From UBA9300 sp964577305 (GTDB lineage Bacteria; Bacteroidota; Bacteroidia; Bacteroidales; VadinHA17), in the NCBI GenBank assembly GCA_964577305.1, contig CAZNYS010000001.1, forward strand, positions 124,001-188,000: a DNA stretch of 64,000 bases, given 5' to 3'. Position 1 is the first letter of the stretch. Every line of letters begins with the position of its first letter. The notes beneath the pieces were generated by a model, which saw nothing but the letters and a program-made list of their open reading frames with translations, did not search any database and was not told where the DNA came from. A program made the position numbers and the translations under genes. This document shows, one piece after another, positions 26,176 to 34,750 of the stretch.

Positions 26176-28593
26176 CTATTGTACCTCAAGATTAATAGAG
26201 ACACTCTCAATGTTATCAGAAGAAGCTGTAATCTTCACAGTCCCTTTCCTCTGGCCTGATCTTACCACAAGAAGACATTTACCATGAAATGCTTTTCGAT
26301 GATCTGCTTTGAAAGGTTGCATGCTTACCTGGCTCCCGTTATCAACACCGGCAATTGATGCATCCCCCTCAATGGCAAAGCTCACCATATTATCGGCATA
26401 GGGCACGGGGACTCCGTTTTTATCAACTAATGTTACTGTGATAAACGACAGGTCTGAACCTCCTGCCCTGATATTATTTCGATCGGCTGTCATGATTATT
26501 CTTTCAGGGGGACCGGCCGTGCTGACCTCTGTCCTAATCAGCTCGCTGCCATTATTTTTACCCACAGCCAGCAGGTTGCCCGGTTCAAAGGGGATCCTCC
26601 ATTGCAGGTGGAATGTATTATTATCTTTCTTTTTGGTTCCGAGTGATTCATCATTCAGGAACAGTTCCACCTCATCACAGTTTGTATAAGCCCATACATC
26701 CACATCTGTGCCGTGTGTCCAATTCCAGTGAGGAAAGATATGCAGAACAGGAATGTCAGTCCATTCGCTTTTATAAAAATAATATGCATCCTTCGGGAAT
26801 CCGCAGAGATCAAGAATACCAAAATAAGAACTGCGGGCAGGCCAGGTATATGGAGTGGGTTCTCCCAGGTAGTCAAATCCTGTCCATATGAACATACCTG
26901 AAAGGAAGTCATGATTTTTTATCACGGACCAGGTCTCTTCATGTGTTGAGCCCCAGGGGGTGCTGCAATTATCGTATGATGAACATGACAGGTCATCATT
27001 ACCCTCGTAGAATGGGAGGTCCCATCTTATCGGCCACCTGCGTATTGAATCTGAAGGCATGTCATAGCTGCCCCTGGTTGCAAGGGCAGAAGTAGTCTCT
27101 GCAGCTATGAATTTCTGACCCGGAAAGGTCTGAGGGAATTTGACGAATGACGAGTCATGGTAATTGTACCCAATAAGATCGAGAGCTCCCGAGGTTATGA
27201 CAGGGTTGTGGGGATAAGGATCATTACATGCGGAAGTGATGGGTCTGGTATCATCCAGGGCCCTGACGATGCCTGCCAGTTCTGTGGCAATGGCTTCACC
27301 ACTGCCGTCTCTCTGCCATTGCTCCATCACCTCGTTACCTATGCTCCAGATAAAGACCGAGGGGTGATTGCGGTCGCGAAGTACCATGTCCTCGAGATCC
27401 CTACTGTGCCATTCATCCCAGTCGAGACTGTAATCATATTCCGATTTTTTCATTTTCCACACATCAAATGCTTCATCCATGACTATAAATCCCATCCTGT
27501 CGCAAAGGTCAAGCAGTTCTGGGGAGGGAGGGTTGTGTGAAGTGCGAATAGCGTTACATCCCATTTCCTTCAGTAATTCCAGCCGGCGTTCAATAGCCCT
27601 GTTGTTAATTGCCGCACCCAGGCATCCCAGGTCATGGTGATTGCATACCCCGCGTATCTTTACAGGCTCACCATTCAGTATAAATCCTTTATCACTGTCA
27701 AACTCGAAATGACGGATGCCTGCTTTTGTTTCGTAATTATCAATAATATTTTTTCCTTTTTTTATTTCTGACACCACCCTGTACATGTATGGATTTGTAT
27801 CGGACCATAGAACAGGATCCTCAATCAACATTTCCTGGTTTATTGTTAGGCTTGTGTCATCAGTAGGGATATCTTCAGTTATTGCGGAAGAAACTTTATT
27901 ACCCCTGGCATCATATACCGATGTTGCAAGGCTTATATTATCTCCTTTCTCAGACCTGATAAGGATTTTTGTATCTATATTAAGCAATGCCGAATCCCTG
28001 CTTACCGATGGTGTACTGACGAAAGTACCCATGTAGTCAACGGCAATATCACCTGTGGTCACAAGCCATACATTGCGGTATATACCCGAACCTGTATACC
28101 ACCTTGAATTGGGTTGCTTTGAGTTATCAACCTTAACGGCCAGAACATTATTCTCATCACCATAATGCAGATAGGGGGTAAGCTCAAACCTGAATGAACT
28201 GTACCCGTAAGGACGCTTACCCAGGTAATTACCGTTAATCCATACTTCGCTGTTGCGGTATACACCGTCAAATTCTATATAGAATAGTCTGCCTTCATCT
28301 GCCTTATCGACAGTGTAGCTTTTCCTGTACCAGCCTATGCCACCGGGCAGAGCCCCTCCTCCAGCCGTTGCAGGATGTTTATCACTAAATGCCCCTTCTA
28401 TACTCCAGTCATGGGGAAGGTATACTTTCCGCCATCCGGAGTCATCGAATCCTGGGTCCTTATAATCATCCTGATCGGTCAGTGTAAATTTCCAGTCTGT
28501 GCCAAAGCTTATCCTCTCCCTTACTTCTGTACCCGTACAGGACGACAGAAGTAAGACAAGCATTAATAGGAGTGTTGATATATATCTCTGCAT
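26176..28593 (-). CDS. GH2 beta-galactosidase-like lipoprotein
   Basis: An 805-residue lipoprotein (lipobox LLSSC, C19). Layout: GH2 sugar-binding jelly-roll (about 25-180), Ig-like domain (about 185-300), TIM barrel (about 300-600), then C-terminal DUF4982-like and Ig-like domains. Catalytic residues: acid/base E421 in WSIGNEVMEQW and nucleophile E499 in FIAAETTS. The R/N/H features of the barrel (RTSHNPPSPELLDLCD) are standard for the family. Most likely a beta-galactosidase, though GH2 also holds beta-mannosidases and others. In this operon it could remove galactose from side chains of a hemicellulose. It lies 20 nt after GH31. Confidence 0.85.
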   Translation of the reverse strand: MQRYISTLLLMLVLLLSSCTGTEVRERISFGTDWKFTLTDQDDYKDPGFDDSGWRKVYLPHDWSIEGAFSDKHPATAGGGALPGGIGWYRKSYTVDKADEGRLFYIEFDGVYRNSEVWINGNYLGKRPYGYSSFRFELTPYLHYGDENNVLAVKVDNSKQPNSRWYTGSGIYRNVWLVTTGDIAVDYMGTFVSTPSVSRDSALLNIDTKILIRSEKGDNISLATSVYDARGNKVSSAITEDIPTDDTSLTINQEMLIEDPVLWSDTNPYMYRVVSEIKKGKNIIDNYETKAGIRHFEFDSDKGFILNGEPVKIRGVCNHHDLGCLGAAINNRAIERRLELLKEMGCNAIRTSHNPPSPELLDLCDRMGFIVMDEAFDVWKMKKSEYDYSLDWDEWHSRDLEDMVLRDRNHPSVFIWSIGNEVMEQWQRDGSGEAIATELAGIVRALDDTRPITSACNDPYPHNPVITSGALDLIGYNYHDSSFVKFPQTFPGQKFIAAETTSALATRGSYDMPSDSIRRWPIRWDLPFYEGNDDLSCSSYDNCSTPWGSTHEETWSVIKNHDFLSGMFIWTGFDYLGEPTPYTWPARSSYFGILDLCGFPKDAYYFYKSEWTDIPVLHIFPHWNWTHGTDVDVWAYTNCDEVELFLNDESLGTKKKDNNTFHLQWRIPFEPGNLLAVGKNNGSELIRTEVSTAGPPERIIMTADRNNIRAGGSDLSFITVTLVDKNGVPVPYADNMVSFAIEGDASIAGVDNGSQVSMQPFKADHRKAFHGKCLLVVRSGQRKGTVKITASSDNIESVSINLEVQ

Positions 28594-28613
28594 CCTGTCG
28601 TTTATTATTGATT

Positions 28614-31460
28614 TCAGAGTTGAATGGTTACTGGCTCTCCATGGTATGATACAGTAAAGTCAGGTGTTGAATCAAAATCAGGCTTGTGCGGCTTTTCCTG
28701 TGAGATAACATATATATTGAATGTTCGTTCCTTCAGCATCCCGGGGAATTCACCCTGTCTTTGTTCTATTGTAAGGGTTCTAGCTGAATCGTCATAGTTA
28801 ATTGGTATGATTGAGTATGCCCCGTTTTCATAATTATAATTAGTGTTTTCATCTTCATAAAGAACGAAGCGGCCATTATCACCTGTATAGACAAAGAGGC
28901 TTATGGGATCAGCCTGTTTTTCTGTTGAATATTGTATTTCAGGCCCGAAAGGAATAACTGATCCTGCTTTAACAAACAAAGGTATTATGACCAGCGGTGC
29001 ATTGGCTTCTACTGTTTGCCCTCCTGTGAGATACTCGCCTGTGAAGAACTCGTACCATCCTGTACTTTCAGGCAGGTATACCGCGCGGCTCCGCGCTTCA
29101 TACTCATATACAGGGTTTACCAGCAGTGATGGGCCGAACATATACTGGTCTTTAATATCATGAACCCTGGTGTCGGATGCAAAGTCCATCACCATGCCTC
29201 TCATTATTGTATAATCATTCAGCCAGGTATAACCTGCCAGTGAATATATATATGGCATAAGCCTATACCTGAGTTTGTCGAATGACAGCATTGTCTGGTA
29301 GGCGGGGTGTGTTTCGGGGGCAATATTGAACATTTCCCTGTAGGGATATTGCCCGTGAGACCGGAAGATGGGGCAGAAGGTTCCGTACTGGAACCAGCGC
29401 GTCATCAATTCGCGCCACTCAGCAAGGTCTTCAGGAGAAGGATTATAATACCTTCCTTCAACAGCAAATCCCCCGATATCCATAGTCCACCAGGGTATCC
29501 CTGACATGCAGAAGTTAAGACCACAGGGTATCTGTGCTTCGAAATCATGCCACCGGGCTGCTATATCCCCGCTCCAGTTAGCCGCTGAATAACGTTGCAA
29601 TCCAGCATAGGCAGATCGGGTAAGGATGAATACCCTCTGGTTCGGGCTGGTTTTCCGTTGACCCTCATATATGCCCATTGCATTAACCAGTGCATAGGCA
29701 TTGAAATACTTTGTAGCCGGGCCAAGAGCTGTAGGATTCATCAGTGCCTTGCGTTCATCCATGGGCAGGTTGGAAGAAATATCAGGCTCAGTGGCATCAA
29801 GCCACCATGCATCTATACCCTTGCTGAAGAGCTTTTCATTTATCTGGTTCCAGAATTCTTCACGTGCATCAGCATTATATGCATCATAGAATGTTGATAC
29901 ATATCCGATCCAGTCTTTCTGTCCTTTCTCCACGTTCCTGGTATAAAGCCATTCTTTACTATTCATGAATTTATAATTATCAGTCCCGACGTAATATTTT
30001 GGCCATACCGATATCATTATCTTTGTATTAAGAGAATCGTGCAATGTTTTGATCATTCCTTCCGGGTCAGAAAACCTCTCGGGATCGAAGTTATGATCGC
30101 CCCATTTATCTATTGGCCAGTATTGCCAGTCCTGTACTATATTGTCAAGTGGTATGTTTCTTTTCCTGAATTCACGCACAACAGATAACAATTCTTCCTG
30201 GTTTGTGTATCTTTCGCGGCACTGCCAGAATCCCATGGCCCATTTTGGCATCATGGGTGCTTTACCGGTAATGGTCCGGTATCCGCTGATAACTTCATCC
30301 ATGTTATTTCCGGTGATGAAATAGTAATCTATCTTGTCAGCCGCCTCTGAGTATAAAGAGATACGGTTCTGCTCTTCCACTGGCAGGGGATCCAGATATC
30401 TCAATGCTATATATGACTCGCCGCCATCAGGGATCCACTCAATCCGGACATGATATTTTTTGTCCTTATCCATCATGAAATCAAAATAATTATAAGAAGG
30501 ATTCCATGCCTGACGCCAGCGGTCGAATAACAACTCGTCATCGATCCACAGTTTAGCATAACCGGATGAGGTAAAAACATATTTATGTATGCCATCCGTA
30601 TATGATTGAATGAAGCCGTCCCATGTTACATATCCATTATTAAGATTGTACCCTGCGGGGAATTTTTCCATGTCAGGGATAAACCGGTAATCGATTTCCT
30701 CTTCTTCACGGGTAATGAATACCTTGTCTCTGTCGTTACGGTATGAATAAGTAGCTGTAAGGCCGCCTTCTTCAGATCCGCTGTTGTACAGCTTCAATCC
30801 TACCAGGTTTATATAGTCCCTGGTATCCCCGAATTTTGTTCTTGAGTAATTGTCCCAGAGGATACCATAATTCCGGTTTGAGACGATAAAGGGTATAGCT
30901 GTCATTGTGTTATACTGGTACAGGTCCAGATTTTCCCCTTTCAGATTCATAAATGATGTCTGGTTGGCACCAAGGCCATAAAGGGCCTCATCATCGGGTG
31001 ATTCAAACTGTTGCCTTATTGAATAACACGATTTTCCATCCAGTTGTACCTGTTCAAAAGATTTGCCACCTCCTTTTTTCTCTGCAAGTATAATATTGTT
31101 TTCATGATCTGTGAACCAGACCTCACCTGTGCTTTTTGACACATAAGCTTTAATATCAGAGGTACTGAGAACATAGACTGAATCGTTTTGTTCAACATTG
31201 AATTTTACTTCCGGCAGGGTATCCTTAACAGCCATAAGGCTACTGGTTTCAGGAAATTCTTTACCGGGTACCGAGGTAACATGAATTATTTTACCGGTCA
31301 GCACCTGGAGCCTGACAGACTGTTGGGGTTTTGTTGCAGTACATACAATAAGTCCTTCATCGGTGATGCCTGTATTCTGACCTGTACATGATGAGATATA
31401 CATGCTCAGGATTATAAATGTAATAATCCATAAGGAATGTTTTGATACTGGGGTTTTCAT
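28614..31460 (-). CDS. GH31 alpha-xylosidase-like lipoprotein with PA14 insert
   Basis: A 948-residue lipoprotein (ISSC, Cys about 25). An N-terminal beta-sandwich is interrupted by a PA14-like domain at about 225-370 (YVTWDGFIQSYTDGIHKYVF ... SYIALRYLDPLP). The GH31 barrel follows, with nucleophile D555 in AWWLDATEPD and acid/base D632 in WSGDIAARW. This PA14-in-GH31 layout is that of the xyloglucan alpha-xylosidase CjXyl31A, so activity on xyloglucan oligosaccharides is the best guess. It is the first gene of the carbohydrate operon, 46 nt downstream of a good -7 element. Confidence 0.88.
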   Translation of the reverse strand: MKTPVSKHSLWIITFIILSMYISSCTGQNTGITDEGLIVCTATKPQQSVRLQVLTGKIIHVTSVPGKEFPETSSLMAVKDTLPEVKFNVEQNDSVYVLSTSDIKAYVSKSTGEVWFTDHENNIILAEKKGGGKSFEQVQLDGKSCYSIRQQFESPDDEALYGLGANQTSFMNLKGENLDLYQYNTMTAIPFIVSNRNYGILWDNYSRTKFGDTRDYINLVGLKLYNSGSEEGGLTATYSYRNDRDKVFITREEEEIDYRFIPDMEKFPAGYNLNNGYVTWDGFIQSYTDGIHKYVFTSSGYAKLWIDDELLFDRWRQAWNPSYNYFDFMMDKDKKYHVRIEWIPDGGESYIALRYLDPLPVEEQNRISLYSEAADKIDYYFITGNNMDEVISGYRTITGKAPMMPKWAMGFWQCRERYTNQEELLSVVREFRKRNIPLDNIVQDWQYWPIDKWGDHNFDPERFSDPEGMIKTLHDSLNTKIMISVWPKYYVGTDNYKFMNSKEWLYTRNVEKGQKDWIGYVSTFYDAYNADAREEFWNQINEKLFSKGIDAWWLDATEPDISSNLPMDERKALMNPTALGPATKYFNAYALVNAMGIYEGQRKTSPNQRVFILTRSAYAGLQRYSAANWSGDIAARWHDFEAQIPCGLNFCMSGIPWWTMDIGGFAVEGRYYNPSPEDLAEWRELMTRWFQYGTFCPIFRSHGQYPYREMFNIAPETHPAYQTMLSFDKLRYRLMPYIYSLAGYTWLNDYTIMRGMVMDFASDTRVHDIKDQYMFGPSLLVNPVYEYEARSRAVYLPESTGWYEFFTGEYLTGGQTVEANAPLVIIPLFVKAGSVIPFGPEIQYSTEKQADPISLFVYTGDNGRFVLYEDENTNYNYENGAYSIIPINYDDSARTLTIEQRQGEFPGMLKERTFNIYVISQEKPHKPDFDSTPDFTVSYHGEPVTIQL

Positions 31461-31505
31461 GAGATTAGATTTTATGCAGAAATATTAATTGGATCGGCAT
31501 TAATA

Positions 31506-31513
31506 CAAAGATA
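31506..31513 (-). promoter_or_regulatory. Candidate -7 promoter element of the carbohydrate operon
   Basis: Minus-strand TATCTTTG is a perfect TAnnTTTG match, 45 nt before the GH31 ATG at 31460 and between the M64 stop and the GH31 start. A clear -33 TTTG is not seen. Confidence 0.5.
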
Positions 31514-32728
31514 TTAGAATTTAAATACTATATTCCACTCCAGCCATTGCTGTAGTTTATCAAGGTCTTTTCTTACCAGGTCGAGGGGATGAGGGTTACT
31601 ATTATTTGAAAATGCGTGTTTCACTACTTCGTCATAAACATGTACCTTGATTTTATATTCGCCCGGTTCTTTAATAAAATCTTCGGGTCTAAATGAAGGT
31701 CCGCCGTTTTCGAGAATTAATTCGTCATCTATATACCAGTCCACAAGCAATATATCCGGGTCAATAACTTTGATCCATATATTCTCAGGATTGATATGGG
31801 TTTTGCTCATGTCCATGGCTTCATCAACAGGGTCTACAATTTCATAAATATCAAGGATTATTTTCTCCCTGCATATGGCATTGAATGAAGCAGGTTTCCT
31901 GTCGCTGGTCCATCCCATTTTACTGTTCTTACTCGGGCGGAAGGCTCCTTCGCCTGCATAGATGGCACCTTCATATACGTCTATTGTTCCAAGGATTGTA
32001 TCTTTATCAACATATCCCAGCCAGTGCGACCACTTAGCCCCTGTTGAATCAGCTGTAACGTTTACATGCCTTGGTTCATCACGCTCATATTTACCCCTGC
32101 CATAATATTCATCTGCCAGTCCAAAGAAACCATGTCCTGCCTCATGCAGGGCAATCTCCCGTCCGAAGTTATATGAGAATACTACGTACCTGCCACCGGA
32201 GTTATGGTAACCGGGGTTGTTTAAAACAATAAAAGGCCATTCGAATTTATCAATTTCCAACCTGTTAGCAGCCTCGCTGAATAGCATGTCGGCAAGCCTG
32301 CGGTCAGCCCATCCCAGACGGTCTTCATCGCGGGTTCCCCCGAGTGCATTGTTCACTATTGTTGTTCTGGGTTCACCATAGCGTGGAGCAACACTGATTC
32401 CTGATTCCTTACTTATCAGGTCAATACGGTAAATATTAATGAAGTTCTTATAGCGTGGCAGTGGCCTCACTGCAAGACCCGGGCTGGTTAAATAGGTTAC
32501 TGAATTTTCAACATGCCCCGGGAAAGTGGAGATATCTTCCGCGGAATAGCCGTCTGAAGCATAAACGAGTTTAACCCGGTTGGAATCAGGTCCTGTATGT
32601 TGCAGGCTGACTATCTTATAATCGAACTCCTGTTCAGGAATGTTTTCAATGACCCTTTCCTGTGCACTTACAGAAATTACTGGCAGGCACATTATCACAG
32701 CAATTGTCTGGAATCTTTTCTTCATCAT
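31514..32728 (-). CDS. M64 family (IgA-peptidase-like) zinc metallopeptidase
   Basis: A 404-residue exported peptidase. The signal peptide is residues 1-22 (VISVSAQ). An M64 N-terminal beta domain follows (about 30-125). The metallopeptidase domain has zinc-binding H195-E196-x-x-H199 in HEAGHGFFGLADEYY, with D206 as the likely third ligand. The C-terminal Ig-like domain (about 290-390) has IKVIDPDILLVDWYID. The founding member of the family is the Clostridium ramosum IgA peptidase, but most Bacteroidota members have no known substrate and probably degrade environmental protein or glycoprotein. It has its own candidate promoter. Confidence 0.88.
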   Translation of the reverse strand: MMKKRFQTIAVIMCLPVISVSAQERVIENIPEQEFDYKIVSLQHTGPDSNRVKLVYASDGYSAEDISTFPGHVENSVTYLTSPGLAVRPLPRYKNFINIYRIDLISKESGISVAPRYGEPRTTIVNNALGGTRDEDRLGWADRRLADMLFSEAANRLEIDKFEWPFIVLNNPGYHNSGGRYVVFSYNFGREIALHEAGHGFFGLADEYYGRGKYERDEPRHVNVTADSTGAKWSHWLGYVDKDTILGTIDVYEGAIYAGEGAFRPSKNSKMGWTSDRKPASFNAICREKIILDIYEIVDPVDEAMDMSKTHINPENIWIKVIDPDILLVDWYIDDELILENGGPSFRPEDFIKEPGEYKIKVHVYDEVVKHAFSNNSNPHPLDLVRKDLDKLQQWLEWNIVFKF

Positions 32729-32761
32729 CTTTGTTTTTTATTATTAGATATCTGTATACTA

Positions 32762-32769
32762 CAAAATTA
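32762..32769 (-). promoter_or_regulatory. Candidate -7 promoter element of the M64 gene
   Basis: Minus-strand TAATTTTG, a perfect TAnnTTTG match 33 nt before the ATG at 32728. Confidence 0.45.
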
Positions 32770-32775
32770 TGAATA

Positions 32776-32964
32776 ATGATTTTATATATGCCCGTAACTA
32801 TTTATAAAAGCACACCGGGACGGACAGATGAACATATAATATCGGTTTTTAGAGATATAAAAGGATACCCTGTCAGGGTTAATTCTAACGGTGCTTCGCA
32901 TGACAAGGAAGCAGCCATGAAGCTCTGGCAGTTATCCGAAAAACTTACGGAACTAAAGAATTAA
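32776..32964 (+). pseudogene. Possible C-terminal remnant of an SDR-family dehydrogenase
   Basis: A 62-codon frame on the plus strand. Its last 25 or so residues (ASHDKEAAMKLWQLSEKLTE) closely resemble the usual end of short-chain dehydrogenases (pattern ASYDxEAAxxLWELSEKLTG). The catalytic core (GxxxGxG, YxxxK) is absent, and the M64 promoter lies just upstream, so no intact gene is possible here. Most likely a decayed 3' end left by deletion; a small functional ORF cannot be excluded. Confidence 0.4.
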
Positions 32965-33031
32965 GATTGAAGATCAACAATTGCAGATTTCAGATCTTAA
33001 ATCTTAAATCGTTAATCTTCCATCTTCAATC
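32965..33031. repeat. Intergenic inverted repeat with AT-rich direct repeats
   Basis: Outer arms GATTGAAGAT (32965-32974) and ATCTTCAATC (33022-33031) are perfect complements. Between them are short repeats built from AGATTT, AGATCT and TTAAATC. The stretch CAGATCTTAAATC (32991-33003) recurs exactly at 39851-39863. It lies between convergent genes and may form a bidirectional terminator. Confidence 0.55.
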
Positions 33032-33040
33032 ATAGAGGTT

Positions 33041-34609
33041 TTACTCAAAGGTCGGAACAGCATCCATGTTAGCCAGCTTTGTGGTAATAAGATATCCCAG
33101 CCTGCAGATGCTTTCAACCTTGGCATAATCTATTTTTTCAGGGTCGTCGCCGGGTTGGTGTAAATCCTCGTGTACCCCGGAGAAAAAGAAGAAAGCTGGT
33201 ATGCCCTGACTTATAAAGCTCTGGTGGTCGCTGGCGCCGGGTGAATCATCATCATTATTAAATATCAGGGGGAAGTCCGTTATTCCATTATTAAGATCAC
33301 TAATAAACGCTTCAAGCTGGTTAATATATTTCTTATCAGTTACAACATAATGTGCCCGGGTCTCCCTGTTATCGGGATCGCTGCGACCTATCATATCCAT
33401 GTTCAGATTAAACTTGATTTGCTCCAATGGCAGAGCATTGCTTCCAACGAAATGGCTTGATCCTATCAGTCCCATTTCCTCAGCTGTATAGGTGATAAAT
33501 ACTACAGAGCGCCTGCATGGATTCATGGCAACAGCTTCGGCTATTTCAATAACACCGGTGGACCCACTGGCATTATCATCGGCCCCGTTGCATACCTGTC
33601 CATTAAGTGGTTTTACATGATCAAGATGGGCCCCAACCACTATGTATTCGTTTTTAAGCTCAGGATCGGTGCCCTGTACCAAACCTATGACATTTTTTGC
33701 AGTTACCAGCTCTTCGTTTAATATTTCAATATTAGCGTCAAGGTACACTCCTTCAAGCAGCTGTGGCTTATAGTTACCTAGTATATTTTCAGGGTCGTTT
33801 AATGGATTATTTTTATTGCCTTCCATTATTGTCTCGAGAAACTGTGGTTTTACCAGGTAAATGGAGGGTATTGATCCGGCACGGCTCTCACTTTCATCTC
33901 CTTTATAAATATATTTCTCTTTGGAGAATTCACTCGGTATCATTTCAAAGGGCAATTGTCCTGATTCGTCAATATCGGTTAGTATTATGCCTGCTGCTCC
34001 CTTGCTGAAAAGACCCATAACCTTGGATTGAAACCCCATGGCCCCTGTATATTTTTCATGTACTTCTTCCGGCAGCACAGGTTTTCCATTTTTCACCGGG
34101 GCACCACTGATACATACAATTATTTTCCCTTCCACATCCAGGTCCTTGAAATCATTCCATTTATGATCGGGTTCTTCTATTCCATACCCTGCCCAGACTA
34201 TTTCAATGTTCCTGAATGCAATATTGTTAACAAATAATATCTTGAAGTCCTCTTTATGTATGAGTTCAATTTCTTTCCCGTTATTATTAATTTTCCAGGT
34301 TATTTCATCACCATAGGTTGTTTTTGCAAAGGGTACCCCCTGGAAATAGGACTTCTTACCATCTTCGTTTTCAATAACCGGTTCAAGTCCGGCGGCGGCG
34401 AACTGTGTTGCCATATACTGAGCCGCTATTTCATATTCAGCAGAAGGTCCTACTCTGCCGTTCATATAGTCTGAAGCAAGGAAGAAGATATGATCCCTGA
34501 TTTCGGCTTGTGTAATAGATTCTATAGGATTATTTTCCTGTGCATTAAGTAATCCGGAGAGGATAAATACCAGTCCGGCAGCCAGAAGTACAATTCTTCT
34601 AATGTTCAT
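33041..34609 (-). CDS. M28 family zinc aminopeptidase with PA domain
   Basis: A 522-residue exported peptidase (signal peptide about 1-23, ...SGLLNAQ). It has an inserted PA (protease-associated) domain at about 120-260 (GKIIVCISGAPVKNG ... GAAGIILTDI) and a C-terminal M28 di-zinc domain. Metal-ligand motifs are all present: GAHLDH, NGADDNASG, TYTAEEMGL (catalytic/bridging Glu pair), NMDMIGR and SDHQSF. Family members are leucine- or broad-specificity aminopeptidases acting outside the cytoplasm. It stands between the M64 and M1 genes in a run of peptidases. Confidence 0.9.
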   Translation of the reverse strand: MNIRRIVLLAAGLVFILSGLLNAQENNPIESITQAEIRDHIFFLASDYMNGRVGPSAEYEIAAQYMATQFAAAGLEPVIENEDGKKSYFQGVPFAKTTYGDEITWKINNNGKEIELIHKEDFKILFVNNIAFRNIEIVWAGYGIEEPDHKWNDFKDLDVEGKIIVCISGAPVKNGKPVLPEEVHEKYTGAMGFQSKVMGLFSKGAAGIILTDIDESGQLPFEMIPSEFSKEKYIYKGDESESRAGSIPSIYLVKPQFLETIMEGNKNNPLNDPENILGNYKPQLLEGVYLDANIEILNEELVTAKNVIGLVQGTDPELKNEYIVVGAHLDHVKPLNGQVCNGADDNASGSTGVIEIAEAVAMNPCRRSVVFITYTAEEMGLIGSSHFVGSNALPLEQIKFNLNMDMIGRSDPDNRETRAHYVVTDKKYINQLEAFISDLNNGITDFPLIFNNDDDSPGASDHQSFISQGIPAFFFFSGVHEDLHQPGDDPEKIDYAKVESICRLGYLITTKLANMDAVPTFE

Positions 34610-34708
34610 GATTTGCTGGTTTTATTTAATTGAAAAGGTTATAAAGTTAATTAATTATTTTATGTGGATATTTACTTTAAACCACCCCGATCCTTAAGAC
34701 AAACTCAA

Positions 34709-34750
34709 CTCATCTCTCATCGCTCATCTCTCATCGCTCACCGCTCATCT
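34709..34750. repeat. Heptanucleotide tandem repeat CTCATCN x6
   Basis: Six consecutive 7-bp units: CTCATCT, CTCATCG, CTCATCT, CTCATCG, CTCACCG, CTCATCT. The right-hand unit overlaps the stop codon (34747-34745) of the M1 peptidase gene, which reads the opposite strand. A simple-sequence array like this can change length by slippage, but here it would change only the 3' untranslated region. Confidence 0.75.
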
